Assembly: GCA_031549705.1 (NCBI GenBank)
Contig: JAVBPI010000018.1
Span: 1-64,000, forward strand
DNA from: WRKP01 sp031549705
Lineage (GTDB): Bacteria; Planctomycetota; Planctomycetia; Pirellulales; Thermoguttaceae
DNA length: 64,000 nt
Direction of reading: 5' to 3'
Positions within the stretch are counted from its first letter, which is position 1; the number at the start of each line of letters is the position of its first letter. The notes beneath the pieces are model-generated. The model had not been told where the DNA came from and ran no database searches. It saw nothing but the letters and a program-made list of their open reading frames with translations. Positions 16,786 through 26,388 of the stretch are shown piece after piece. The position numbers and the translations under genes were made by a program.

Positions 16786-19700
16786 GGTGTCGTTGTTTCA
16801 AAACGGATCAGTTCGAACGGCTCGAAGAGTCCGTATCCGATGGTGTCGTAAGCGTTTCCGGCGGGTTGTTTGTCGGGGCCTCTCTGAAAGGCGTTCGGCC
16901 AAGCGCTGCCGCGAAGTCGTCCGGCGTGATGCGGGCCGAGAAGATTTTTCGGCGTCCCATAAATTTGCACGGAAACATCGTTCTTGCCCGGCTTCACGAA
17001 TTTCGTCACGTCGACCGTCCACGGCGAACTGACGACGAATCCGGCGTCACTGTCGGCATTACAGCCGTTGACGAAAATCCGAGCCGTCGCGCCGTACCAA
17101 CCGTTCGGACTGTCAGGCAATTTTATCGAATAGGAATATTTTCCGTCCGTTTTTTCGATGTCGAAACTCCGCGAATACTCGACCTTTCCTGCGTAGAACG
17201 GCATCCCCTGACGATTCCAGCCGTTTCGCCGCGGCGGCGTTTCGACTCCGAGGCCGCTGCCGTCGACGACGTATTTCGCTTTCCGGTCGTGGGAATCGAT
17301 CACGAGTTCGCTCGACGCCGTTGTCGTAACGTTTTGAACGGGAACCAGCTTTTTCGAATCGCTCGGATCACGAACGAGGAATTGAACCTCGGCGAGTCCG
17401 ACGAAACCGGTTCCTCGAACCTCGTCTTTTTCGGCGATCGGGAATTTCGCTCCGGCGTGGCTCGAACGGATCGTGAATCGGACCGTTTTCAGGACGGTCG
17501 GTTTTTCCAGCGGAACGTCGACGGACCGTCCGTCTCCGATCGGCAGCGACACGGCCCCGATATTCGTAACGTTCATTTCGGCGACGCCGCGCTGTTTCAG
17601 ATTCAGTTCGTTGTAGTTCCAGATTCGCAGCGCAACGATTTCCTGCTCCTTGCCGAGATCGAACTCGATCCACGGAGCGCGGTCGTCCTTGTGTTCCGGC
17701 CGAGTCGGACGGAATCCGACGCCGTTGGAGAGCCAGGCGACCCGTTCGATTTCTTCGTTGTGACAGGTTTCCGGAACGCTTTTTTCCGCCGGTTGCATCG
17801 TGAGCGACTGCGGCGAACAGACGGCGAACCCCTTTTCGGCAGGGCGTAACGAAAAATCGCCGAGCAGGTACGCCGGTTCGAGTTCGTGGTAGATCGTCAT
17901 CGGAGACGTAACGATTTTGACTTCGTTGTCGCCGGGCTTGACATGTTTGGCAATGTCGATTTTACCGAACGATTTGTCGAGCCACCATGAAGTCGGTTGC
18001 ACAGCAACCGGCTCGTTGTTGCAGGTGATTTTGTACAAATCGGGGCGTTCGATGACGATGGCGAGATTTTTCGGGACGTTTTCTTCGATTGTGAAGCGAT
18101 ACATCGCTTCAAAGCCGCTGTCGGCGGGGTACGTTTTCGTGATCAGTTCGTCTTTGAACTGGACGCAACTGTCCCAGGGATTGCCGAAGAAACTCTGGCC
18201 GCCGCGACTCACGACGCCGGTGCCGTGCTTCTCGAAAATCCAACGGTTCGCCTTCCACGTATATTGGTCCTTCCGCTCCTCGCCTGAGACCTTCACGTCC
18301 ACGAAGTCCAGCGTCAGCACATTCTCGTCGAGCCGTTTGATCGTCGTTTCGGAACCTGCAATCGATTTCGGTTTTTCAAGAGCCGGGGGTGTCAACCCCC
18401 GGAAAGGTCGCGTCTCGTCGGACTTCCGCAACACCAGCAATCGACTTCCGGACGGCGGAATTTCAAAGCGATAATTCGGCGCCGTCGAATACCCCATCCT
18501 TACCGCACTGGGATCGGTTTTTTCTTCTTTGTACAACATGAAGGGAAGATTGATCGGCTTCGTCGTTCCGGTCGCCAGATCCCATTCTTCCAAGGCGAAA
18601 TCGTTTCCGAAAATCATGTTGCCGCGAGCGGACTTTTCCGTGCTTGTGTTACAGAAAAAAAGAATAGTGCAGTCGGGCAGTGTCCGGCGATGGTGAAACA
18701 AAAATCCTTCCGAATCCGCCTCCGCACAGAGCGATAAAACGGAATCGGCCCAATCGCCGTTCCAAATCAAGGGAAGAATTTCGCTCGCCTTGCATTTCTC
18801 CGCGTTCGGCAGATCGACGAACAGTTTCAACCATTGGGCCTCGACACCGCCGGGTTCCGAGCCGTCGCAGAGGGTCGGCCATTCGCCGGCGCAGAGCAGC
18901 TTGCCGCCGTTCTTGGCATATTGCGCCAATAATTCCGCGGTGCGTTTGTTGACATTCTCCATGTTCGGCGGCAGGATCACCAGATCGTACTTGCCGAGAT
19001 GGATCGAAAACGTCTTGTCGTCGACGCCGCCAAATCGGGCGATCGTGTCTTCCGACGCCAGATCGTATTCGACCTGCGCGTGTTCGAGAGCGTTCACGAA
19101 ATCGGTGAAACTCTGGCCAATTTCGTTCAGTTTCTTTTCCCCTTGATACATCCACGCCGTCGTCGTCGGTTCGAGGACCACGATTCGATTGATCTGGCGT
19201 CCTTGCGACAAAACGTACGACAACCGTGTGAAATAATCGGCGAGAACGTGATATCCTTCGAACCACGGCGTGTGGTACGAAAACGATTGCGGATGGTCAC
19301 GCTTGCGGGCTCCCCGGATCGTGACGTAGGAAAGATGCTCGTTCGTAGTGTTCACGCCGAGGGCATAGGACCAATCACCTAGCCGTTTCAAGTCTTCGAA
19401 CCGGATGTCCCAACCGCCGGCGCCGTAGTTTTCCGATAACGTACGGGAACGGCCCATCTGGTTCGCAATGGACGAAAGTTCTTTGCCTGCCCGAACGTTT
19501 CCGAATTGAGCGTTCGACGATTTATCGTTGTACGTATTCATCAACAAGTCGATCGCGGGCCGTTGATGCCAAATGTACATCGCCATGTTGTCGGGACCGT
19601 GTCCCGTATTGGGCCAACCGTGCTCCCAATAATGTCCCGTCCATTCGAGATTGTTCTTTTCGCACCATTCGAAGTTCGGCTTCGACCAACGGTCGACGAA

Positions 19701-20639
19701 CAGATCGAGGATCAGTTGATGAAAATTGTGCCGCACCTTCTTCCAGTCGCCGACCTGTTTGTGCAGCGACGGCAGGTTGTCGATCAACGAGTATCCGAAT
19801 TTTTTCTCGAATTGTACGGGAATGTCGTCGTTCCAGTGAACCCACGTTCCGACGTAAGAACCCGCCGGATGCGGCTCGTCCGTGAACAGGCCCGGAACCC
19901 GCTTGCCGAACTGGTCGCCGACGTTCTTTTTGTACGCTTCGTGAGTAATCTCGATGAACTTTTCCGTAACGCCCTTTTTCAAGAGGTCGACGTACCACTT
20001 GCCGCCGAACCAACCCCCTTGCGGCGTGTAGTGGACACGACCGAGAAGAAATTTTTGTCCCGGCTCCACGCCCGGAATCCTGTGATTCATTTTGGCCAAT
20101 TTCGTAATGTCTTTGTAAGTCGTGGGACGTCCCTCGGAATCGAAACGAGTCGGAACGAAAACGTACCAAATATTCTCGTCGAGTTTATCGAGCTTCTCGA
20201 CTTCCTCGAATTTCAGCCCCATACCGCGGGAATCGGGGAGTGCTTCCGGGACGAAACCGCCGGCGAAACCGCTGGGGTACGAATTTTCATCGTAAATCCA
20301 GACGTTCATGTCGAGCTTTTCCGCTTCGTCCAGCGCGACCTTCCAGAGCCGGAACCAGTCGTCGGAAAGGTACGGCGTCATTAGGCCCGGCCGCGGATGC
20401 ACCCAGACCTGCTTGACGTGCTGTCCGGCGAGGTCTTGGAGCGTCGAACGGATCTGTTCCTCCGTCAGCATGTCGTTCCACGTCCAGAGCGGGCCGGTGC
20501 TGTAGTCCCGATTCGGTTGCGCAAAGTTCTTCCGCAACTCGTCCAGCGACGGATTCTTGATCGTGTTCAATTTCGAAACCTGTCCGAACGCCGCCGTTGC
20601 GGTGAAGACCAGGGCGATGAAAAGGAGAAATCGTTTCAT
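16782..20639 (-). CDS. Secreted GH106-like alpha-L-rhamnosidase
   Basis: 1285 residues with a signal peptide (MKRFLLFIALVFTATAAFG). The N-terminal part matches the GH106 glycoside hydrolase pattern: PLWTWNDMLTEEQI, VWVHPRPGLMTPYLS, YDENSYPSGFAGG, LFTDEPHP with a likely catalytic glutamate, and VNTTNEHLSY. Downstream are a glutamine-amidotransferase-like Rossmann stretch and C-terminal beta-sandwich regions, usual for this family. GH106 enzymes release alpha-L-rhamnose from complex plant polysaccharides such as rhamnogalacturonan; the exact substrate here is unknown. Start and stop both overlap neighbours by four bases (20636-20639 and 16782-16785). A GC palindrome at 18383-18402 encodes FRGLTPPA within the chain. 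Confidence 0.82.
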   Translation of the reverse strand: MKRFLLFIALVFTATAAFGQVSKLNTIKNPSLDELRKNFAQPNRDYSTGPLWTWNDMLTEEQIRSTLQDLAGQHVKQVWVHPRPGLMTPYLSDDWFRLWKVALDEAEKLDMNVWIYDENSYPSGFAGGFVPEALPDSRGMGLKFEEVEKLDKLDENIWYVFVPTRFDSEGRPTTYKDITKLAKMNHRIPGVEPGQKFLLGRVHYTPQGGWFGGKWYVDLLKKGVTEKFIEITHEAYKKNVGDQFGKRVPGLFTDEPHPAGSYVGTWVHWNDDIPVQFEKKFGYSLIDNLPSLHKQVGDWKKVRHNFHQLILDLFVDRWSKPNFEWCEKNNLEWTGHYWEHGWPNTGHGPDNMAMYIWHQRPAIDLLMNTYNDKSSNAQFGNVRAGKELSSIANQMGRSRTLSENYGAGGWDIRFEDLKRLGDWSYALGVNTTNEHLSYVTIRGARKRDHPQSFSYHTPWFEGYHVLADYFTRLSYVLSQGRQINRIVVLEPTTTAWMYQGEKKLNEIGQSFTDFVNALEHAQVEYDLASEDTIARFGGVDDKTFSIHLGKYDLVILPPNMENVNKRTAELLAQYAKNGGKLLCAGEWPTLCDGSEPGGVEAQWLKLFVDLPNAEKCKASEILPLIWNGDWADSVLSLCAEADSEGFLFHHRRTLPDCTILFFCNTSTEKSARGNMIFGNDFALEEWDLATGTTKPINLPFMLYKEEKTDPSAVRMGYSTAPNYRFEIPPSGSRLLVLRKSDETRPFRGLTPPALEKPKSIAGSETTIKRLDENVLTLDFVDVKVSGEERKDQYTWKANRWIFEKHGTGVVSRGGQSFFGNPWDSCVQFKDELITKTYPADSGFEAMYRFTIEENVPKNLAIVIERPDLYKITCNNEPVAVQPTSWWLDKSFGKIDIAKHVKPGDNEVKIVTSPMTIYHELEPAYLLGDFSLRPAEKGFAVCSPQSLTMQPAEKSVPETCHNEEIERVAWLSNGVGFRPTRPEHKDDRAPWIEFDLGKEQEIVALRIWNYNELNLKQRGVAEMNVTNIGAVSLPIGDGRSVDVPLEKPTVLKTVRFTIRSSHAGAKFPIAEKDEVRGTGFVGLAEVQFLVRDPSDSKKLVPVQNVTTTASSELVIDSHDRKAKYVVDGSGLGVETPPRRNGWNRQGMPFYAGKVEYSRSFDIEKTDGKYSYSIKLPDSPNGWYGATARIFVNGCNADSDAGFVVSSPWTVDVTKFVKPGKNDVSVQIYGTPKNLLGPHHAGRLRGSAWPNAFQRGPDKQPAGNAYDTIGYGLFEPFELIRFETTTP
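18383..18402. repeat. In-frame GC palindrome inside the GH106-like gene
   Basis: Perfect 8-bp arms CCGGGGGT / ACCCCCGG around GTCA, coding RGLTPP on the minus strand between two domains. Confidence 0.5.
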
Positions 20640-21166
20640 GATTCGTTGGTTTTGTTCGAGAGCATTTGTTCGATTTTCGCAAAATTCCGTCGTTGTTCTT
20701 TTTCGTTTTCGCACGGAAACATCAGTGTTTCGCCGTTGCGGGTGAATTCGATCATGTAAAAGGAATCGCGACCGCTCCAACTCCAAAAACGTTCGAAAAA
20801 CCCGAAGCATACCGGACGGAAATTCGCTCCGTTCGTTTCCAAGCCGCGTTCCTTCGTCCAAAACAGCGTCGTGAACGTCAACGTGATCCGACGTCGGTCG
20901 ACCCGGAGCGTCCAGCACGGCAGGTTTTCCGAGATCGTCAACAACAAAATCACGGCGATTATCAATCCGAAGAGCCCCGCGACGATCAAAATTCCCGTCA
21001 CTGAAAATCCGACGGACGGGCGTGGTACGAACGCCGCCAAGATCATCAACGGGATGCCGATCACCAACTGCAAGCCGAAGTCGACGAAAAACCAAGCCGC
21101 GTCCCATCCGGTGAGCGTTCGGTGGTACATCAACTCCAACACGGGATTGGTTTCTTCACGGTTCAT
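20636..21166 (-). CDS. Small membrane protein of unknown function
   Basis: 176 residues, MNREETNPVLELMYHRTLTG, with two predicted membrane helices (about 26-50 and 57-80, the second GILIVAGLFGLIIAVILLL) and then a polar domain with repeated aromatic residues (FGFFERFWSWSGRDSFYM), which may be a PH-like fold; I cannot name a family. The ATG at 21166 keeps it clear of the M20 peptidase stop, 52 bases upstream. The stop overlaps the GH106-like start by four bases, so the two are co-translated. Confidence 0.65.
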   Translation of the reverse strand: MNREETNPVLELMYHRTLTGWDAAWFFVDFGLQLVIGIPLMILAAFVPRPSVGFSVTGILIVAGLFGLIIAVILLLTISENLPCWTLRVDRRRITLTFTTLFWTKERGLETNGANFRPVCFGFFERFWSWSGRDSFYMIEFTRNGETLMFPCENEKEQRRNFAKIEQMLSNKTNES

Positions 21167-21218
21167 ATCGTGTCGGAGTCGGGAGCACAGGTCCCGGCCC
21201 GTGGAAGGCGCTGTGTGA

Positions 21219-22604
21219 TTATCGTTGGCGTCGGGCGAGTTCAGCGAAGAACCGGACGCTCGCCGCCGTGCCGTCGTGGAAGCTCGCCAGGGAAAACTTC
21301 TCGTTCGGCGAATGCAAGTTGTCGTCGTCCTGTCCCCAACCGACGAGCAGCACTTCGGCGTCCAAAACCTTGTGCATCTCGCCGACGATCGGGATCGAGC
21401 CCCCTTCTCGTACATAAACCGGCGACGTCGTGAACGTCTTTTCCAGGGCGGCGGCCATCGGGGCGGCGAATTCGCTTTCATCGAGGTCCAACCGCATCGC
21501 TTCGGCGCCGTGCTGGTCGACGAGATTCCATGTGATTCCCGGCGGCACGATTTGCGCCACGAAATCGCGGACGGCCGCCATGATCTTCTTCGGGTCCTGG
21601 TTCGGAACCAAGCGGAACGTGAACTTCGCCGACGCCTTGCTCGGGATGATCGTCTTCGAACCTTCTCCCTGGTATCCGGACGTTAATCCGTTGATGTCGA
21701 ACGTCGGGCGCGCCCAACGGCGTTCCACGGTCGTGAAACCCGCCTCGCCGAAACCGGTTTGCAGGCCGATCTTTTCGAAGTATCCCGCCTCGTCGAACGG
21801 CAACGACGCCAATTGGTTCGACTCCCGTTCGGTGAGCGGAAGCACGTTGTCGTAGAAATGCGGAATTTTCACGACGCCGTTTTCGTTCACGAATTGCGAC
21901 AAAATTTTCGTCAGCATCACCGCCGGGTTGGCGACCGTCCCGCCGAAGCCGCCGCTGTGCAAGTCGCGGTTCGGGCCGGTCAGGAAAAGTTCCATGGCAA
22001 CGATTCCTCGCAAACCGTACGTTATCGCCGGTTGGCCGGGGCCGAACATCGACGAGTCGCTGACGATGATACAATCGCACGCCAACTTCTTTTTTCCTTC
22101 CGGCGTGTGAATGTAACCGAAAATCCCTTCGCCGCCGACTTCCTCTTCACCCTCGATGACGAACTTGATCTGGAACGGAATTTTTTCGACCGAATGCAAG
22201 AACGTTTCAACGGCGAAAACATGCGTCAAGACTTGCCCTTTGTCGTCGGTCGCTCCCCGGGCATAGACGTTGCCGTCCCGTTCGGTCGGTTCGAACGGCG
22301 GCGTCTTCCAGAGGTCGAGCGGATCCGGCGGTTGGACGTCATAGTGCCCGTAAACAAGAACGACCGGCGCGTTGGGAACCGGCGGCGTTTCGGCGTAGAC
22401 CAGCGGCGGACGGTTCTCCCCGACATTGATCAGTTCCGATTTCAAGCCGTTGCCGTTGAGCCGTTCGGCGAACCAGACGGCGGCGGCCTTCATGTCGGCG
22501 GCGTGCGCAGAGACCGCGCTGACGCTCGGAATGCGGAGGATTTCAAAGAAAAGCGATTCAAAACGGTCCTTGTTGGCGGCGAGGTAATCTTCGACCTTCG
22601 TCAT
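21219..22604 (-). CDS. M20-family metallopeptidase (dipeptidase type)
   Basis: A 461-residue cytoplasmic di-zinc peptidase. Ligand motifs are clear: YGHYDVQP (H87, D89), ARGATDDKG (bridging D120), EGEEEVGG (catalytic E153 and ligand E154), DSS further on, and the final histidine in LHSPNEKF. The dimerisation lid domain sits between about 190 and 340. No signal peptide. It most resembles carnosinase/CPGL-like dipeptidases, which act on free dipeptides, but the substrate is not readable. It is the first gene of the minus-strand set leading to mqnA. Confidence 0.88.
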   Translation of the reverse strand: MTKVEDYLAANKDRFESLFFEILRIPSVSAVSAHAADMKAAAVWFAERLNGNGLKSELINVGENRPPLVYAETPPVPNAPVVLVYGHYDVQPPDPLDLWKTPPFEPTERDGNVYARGATDDKGQVLTHVFAVETFLHSVEKIPFQIKFVIEGEEEVGGEGIFGYIHTPEGKKKLACDCIIVSDSSMFGPGQPAITYGLRGIVAMELFLTGPNRDLHSGGFGGTVANPAVMLTKILSQFVNENGVVKIPHFYDNVLPLTERESNQLASLPFDEAGYFEKIGLQTGFGEAGFTTVERRWARPTFDINGLTSGYQGEGSKTIIPSKASAKFTFRLVPNQDPKKIMAAVRDFVAQIVPPGITWNLVDQHGAEAMRLDLDESEFAAPMAAALEKTFTTSPVYVREGGSIPIVGEMHKVLDAEVLLVGWGQDDDNLHSPNEKFSLASFHDGTAASVRFFAELARRQR

Positions 22605-22766
22605 GGTTGTGTCCTTGGGGTGTGTTCGGAAAAATCGTATCCATTGTACTTCGCAATCATGCGAAAAACAAGCCGTCCGCCCCCTCGTTCGAAGCGTGGA
22701 TGCGTGAAAGAGCCGGAACGGGTGACCGTCCTTGCGGCGTGGGGGCCGTCAACGTATACTTCAACC

Positions 22767-23225
22767 ATGAAAACCGAAACCGAAGTAATCTTGTTTACCG
22801 ATGGAGCGTGCAGCGGCAATCCCGGACCGGGAGGCTGGGGCTTCATTTTACGGCACCCGAAGAGCGGCAAGGAAATCGAACGTTCCGGCGGCGAAGCGAA
22901 TTCGACCAACAACCGCATGGAACTGCTCGCCGTCATCGAAGGACTCAAAGCGCTGACCCGACCGACGTCCGTCGAACTGGTCAGCGACTCGAAATACGTC
23001 CTCCAGGGAATCGAAGAATGGATGCCCGGCTGGAAAAAACGCGGCTGGAAACGGAAAGAAGGAAACCAGTTGAAGCCGGTCAAAAACGTCGAACTCTGGC
23101 AGGAACTCGACCGATTGATCGGCAAACACCAAATCACGTTCACCCACGTCAAGGGACACGCCGGACACCCGGAAAACGAACGCTGCGACGAATTAGCCGT
23201 CGAAGCCGCGCGACGGTTTCGGTAG
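22767..23225 (+). CDS. rnhA: Ribonuclease HI
   Basis: Cleaves the RNA strand of RNA-DNA hybrids. 152 residues, a normal length. The catalytic carboxylates are in place: D12 (FTDGACSGNPGPGGWG), E52 (NNRMELLAV), D74 (VSDSKYV) and D141 (RCDELAVEAARR), with the catalytic histidine in VKGHAG (H131). The basic protrusion KKRGWKRKEG, the handle of the E. coli type, is present. The ATG at 22767 is the only start that gives the standard N-terminus. It stands alone, divergent from the M20 gene. Confidence 0.95.
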   Translation: MKTETEVILFTDGACSGNPGPGGWGFILRHPKSGKEIERSGGEANSTNNRMELLAVIEGLKALTRPTSVELVSDSKYVLQGIEEWMPGWKKRGWKRKEGNQLKPVKNVELWQELDRLIGKHQITFTHVKGHAGHPENERCDELAVEAARRFR

Positions 23226-23274
23226 TCGGGCGTCTGCCATCGGAATCGACTTTACGATTGTTCAGTGTTTTTCC

Positions 23275-23303
23275 TTGACATGAATGAATTGTTCGATTAT
23301 CAT
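23275..23303 (+). promoter_or_regulatory. Promoter of the FN3 protein gene
   Basis: TTGACA (23275-23280) and TATCAT (23298-23303) with a 17-base spacer; predicted leader about 73 bases. Confidence 0.6.
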
Positions 23304-23382
23304 AGGCAGAAGTGTGATTGTCGACTTGTTCATTCACCTACGGTTTCTTGCCCGCCCTGCCGTCCCACCTACCGAGGCAACC

Positions 23383-26367
23383 ATGTTCGAATTTCTCTTT
23401 GGCAATTGGAGTATTTCCGGCAAATCCCGCAATTCCGCCCCGAAACGGCGTTCGCTCCAACTTGAATCGCTGGAAAGCCGCGAACTTCTCTCCGTCTCGC
23501 CGCTCGATTTCGCCCCGATGGCGGCGGAAACGGCCTTCTACGCGGAAATGACGCCGCAAACTACGACTCGGCAAATTTCCACCGAGGCCGTCACGAAACT
23601 GGATCCGCTCACCGATGTAAAGGTCGTTCTGGATTCGCGCGATTCTTACACCGACCAAGGACACTACACTGTTTCGTGGACGCGTCCGTCATCGCAATGG
23701 AATTGTGATGTCGAATATCAGCTCTCCTCGGACAACGGCGCAACCTGGGAGTCGACGATCACCATCGGACGTTCCGATTGGTTTCGACTCCCTCCGGACA
23801 CGGTTTGGCTCCTTCGCGTTCGGGCCGTCTACGAAGGCAACTCTTCCTACGCCCCTTCCGATTGGTCGGAAACCTTCACCTTGAAGCTGGACAGCACCAA
23901 GGCGCCGTCGGATCCCTACAATTTGACGGCAAAAAAACAAGTCAACGGTTCCCTGCTGCTCAATTGGGAGGATCGATCTTATAACGAAACCGGCTTCGAA
24001 CTTCAGCGTTCCACCGACAACGGAACAACTTGGGAAACCGTTCAAACGATCGCTCGCGACAACACGTCGACCCTCGTTTCGTCTCCCGGCGAAAACGACC
24101 GATATCGTCTCTGCGCCGTTAACGACACCGGAAAGTCCGCTTGGTTGACGATCTCTACAAAGTTGACCTTGGACGCTCCGACCGGACTCACCGCGACTTG
24201 GAAGGATCCTGACCCGGATTCCTGGTATTCCTGGAGTGACGTCGAGCTTTCATGGAACGCCGTCGAAGGCGCGACGGAATATGTCATTCAACGCTCCATC
24301 ACCGGATCGAATAAATGGGAAGACGTTTCCACTTGGAAAGAAACCAATTATTCCGACACTTCTTTTTTCCCGCAAGAGAACCAAACGTATCGCATCCTGG
24401 CGAAGAATGCGGTGACGACCTCCGTTACCGGTTCGACCGCCGACATCTACTGTCCAACCGGTTCATTTTCTCATCCCTTGGGAATCACCGTTGTCAGCAA
24501 GACGTTCTCCGCCATTCAGCTTTCGTGGAAAGCGCTCGAAGGAGCCTTGACCTACGAAATCTATCGCTACAACAGGGCGGATCCGAACGAGTCCTGGTCG
24601 CCGGCACCGCTCATCGGAACGACGACGGGCCTGACGTTTACGGACACCAATCAGAAGAAGGGGGCGGTGTATGAATACAGGATTTGGGCTTACGACGCGC
24701 AAGGAAACAAAATGGAGACCGAGGCGTTGACCCAAACGGCGAAAGAAGATCCACCGGTCACGCCGAGCGCCGTCAAAGGAACCGCGATCGACAGCGAAAC
24801 AATTTCTCTCTCTTGGAAGCAGGCGGGAACCACGACATGGCGCATTGTCGAATGTTCATTGACCGGAACGGGAAATTGGGAGGAAATCGGCCTGTTGGAC
24901 GAAACGGACAACAGCGCCGTGATCGGATATCTTTCGCCGCTGACGAAGTATTACTTCCGTGTCGCCGTCGAGAATTCCGAAGGAAAATCGTCGTTTTCGA
25001 CCCCGATTGCCGTAACGACGAAAGCCGCGATTCCGGAAACGGTGGATATCTGTGAGGCCGTCGCCCAAAGCGACAAAATCGTCAATCTGAGTTGGGACGC
25101 CGTCGAACACGCGACCTCGTACATCGTCGAGCGGTCGACGGATTACGGGGATACTTGGAAGAAAGTCGCGACCGTTATCGGGAAAACGGAATACACTGAC
25201 AAATCGCTCAAGGGTTGTACGGAATATTATTATCGGATTACTGCCGTCAGTACGGCGGGAAAAGCGGAGCCCGGCGGCGATGTCAACGTAATGACGCGAT
25301 TCGTTTCGCCCGCCGCTCCGACGTTGAAGATCGTCAACGGAGAAGTCAACGTCTCTTGGCGAGCCGTCAAGGACGTTTACGATTATCAGGTCGAACGATC
25401 TGTTGATGGTACGACGTGGACGACCGTGAACGAGTCGACGACGGCGACCTCCTTCGTCGACCGAACCGTTGCGGGAAACACGTCGTACAGTTATCGAATC
25501 GTCGCCAACGGATCGGATGAATTGACGGCTTCCGCTCCGTCCGCGGTGAAAACGATCAAGACCGCCCCGGAAAATCCGACGGACCTCCAATTGAAATCGG
25601 TCGCCGACAAAACGGCGACGCTGACATGGGCCGCCGTGGAAGGGGCGACGAGCTACAAAATCGAGAAATTCGTGAACGGAAAATGGTCGTCCGCCGGAAC
25701 CTCGAAAACGACGGAGGCGACGGTCAAGTCGCTCAAACCGTTGACCGACTATCCGTTCCGCGTGATCGCCGTCAGCAAGGCAGGAGCTTCGGCGCCGGGA
25801 GAAACGCTCACGGTAAAGACCATTGCGTCGACGCCGAAAGCGCCGACCGTTAGGACGCAAGGGAGTACTTCGGTGAGTTTGGCGTGGGGGCAAGTCATGG
25901 AAGCGACCGGATACCAAATCCAACGCACGTTGAACGGAACGACGACGTGGGAGACGGTCGGAACGATCGCCGTCAGTGCGAAACCGACGTTCCTCGACAC
26001 GGGCTTGACCGCCAACACGGCGTATCAGTACAGAATTATTGCCTTGGGCGATTCCGTAGCGACGAATTCGTTGCCGTCAGTAGCGTCGAAACCGGCGACC
26101 ACGGCCCCGGCGACGCCAACCAACGTCGTCGCGACTCCCGCCGATAAAACGGTCGCGCTGACATGGAATTCCGTCCCCGGTGCGACAAGCTACAAAATCG
26201 AAAAATATGTGAACGGGAGATGGAGTTCGGCGGGAACCTCGAAAACGGCGTCGTTGACGGTCAAATCATTGAAACCGTCGACGAATTATACATACCGCGT
26301 GACCGCCGTCAGCAGGGCGGGAAGCTCCACGCCGACCGAAGGAATCACGGTAACGACGCTTTCCTGA
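23383..26367 (+). CDS. Secreted protein with LEPR-XLL motif and ten FN3 domains
   Basis: 994 residues. The N-terminus has the planctomycete export/anchor-like motif LQLESLESRELLS (about residues 24-36, LEPR-XLL class) instead of a plain signal peptide. The rest is about ten fibronectin type III repeats of 85-100 residues, each with the L.W..V.GAT.Y.I.R.....W pattern. The eighth and tenth are near-duplicates (KIEK(F/Y)VNG(K/R)WSSAGTSKT), showing recent internal duplication. No catalytic domain is seen, so a structural or adhesive surface role is likely. The ATG at 23383 was chosen because the LEPR-like motif follows it at the usual distance; earlier codons (from 23284) overlap the promoter region. 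Confidence 0.85.
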   Translation: MFEFLFGNWSISGKSRNSAPKRRSLQLESLESRELLSVSPLDFAPMAAETAFYAEMTPQTTTRQISTEAVTKLDPLTDVKVVLDSRDSYTDQGHYTVSWTRPSSQWNCDVEYQLSSDNGATWESTITIGRSDWFRLPPDTVWLLRVRAVYEGNSSYAPSDWSETFTLKLDSTKAPSDPYNLTAKKQVNGSLLLNWEDRSYNETGFELQRSTDNGTTWETVQTIARDNTSTLVSSPGENDRYRLCAVNDTGKSAWLTISTKLTLDAPTGLTATWKDPDPDSWYSWSDVELSWNAVEGATEYVIQRSITGSNKWEDVSTWKETNYSDTSFFPQENQTYRILAKNAVTTSVTGSTADIYCPTGSFSHPLGITVVSKTFSAIQLSWKALEGALTYEIYRYNRADPNESWSPAPLIGTTTGLTFTDTNQKKGAVYEYRIWAYDAQGNKMETEALTQTAKEDPPVTPSAVKGTAIDSETISLSWKQAGTTTWRIVECSLTGTGNWEEIGLLDETDNSAVIGYLSPLTKYYFRVAVENSEGKSSFSTPIAVTTKAAIPETVDICEAVAQSDKIVNLSWDAVEHATSYIVERSTDYGDTWKKVATVIGKTEYTDKSLKGCTEYYYRITAVSTAGKAEPGGDVNVMTRFVSPAAPTLKIVNGEVNVSWRAVKDVYDYQVERSVDGTTWTTVNESTTATSFVDRTVAGNTSYSYRIVANGSDELTASAPSAVKTIKTAPENPTDLQLKSVADKTATLTWAAVEGATSYKIEKFVNGKWSSAGTSKTTEATVKSLKPLTDYPFRVIAVSKAGASAPGETLTVKTIASTPKAPTVRTQGSTSVSLAWGQVMEATGYQIQRTLNGTTTWETVGTIAVSAKPTFLDTGLTANTAYQYRIIALGDSVATNSLPSVASKPATTAPATPTNVVATPADKTVALTWNSVPGATSYKIEKYVNGRWSSAGTSKTASLTVKSLKPSTNYTYRVTAVSRAGSSTPTEGITVTTLS

Positions 26368-26388
26368 TCGGGCATGGACGGGAACCGT

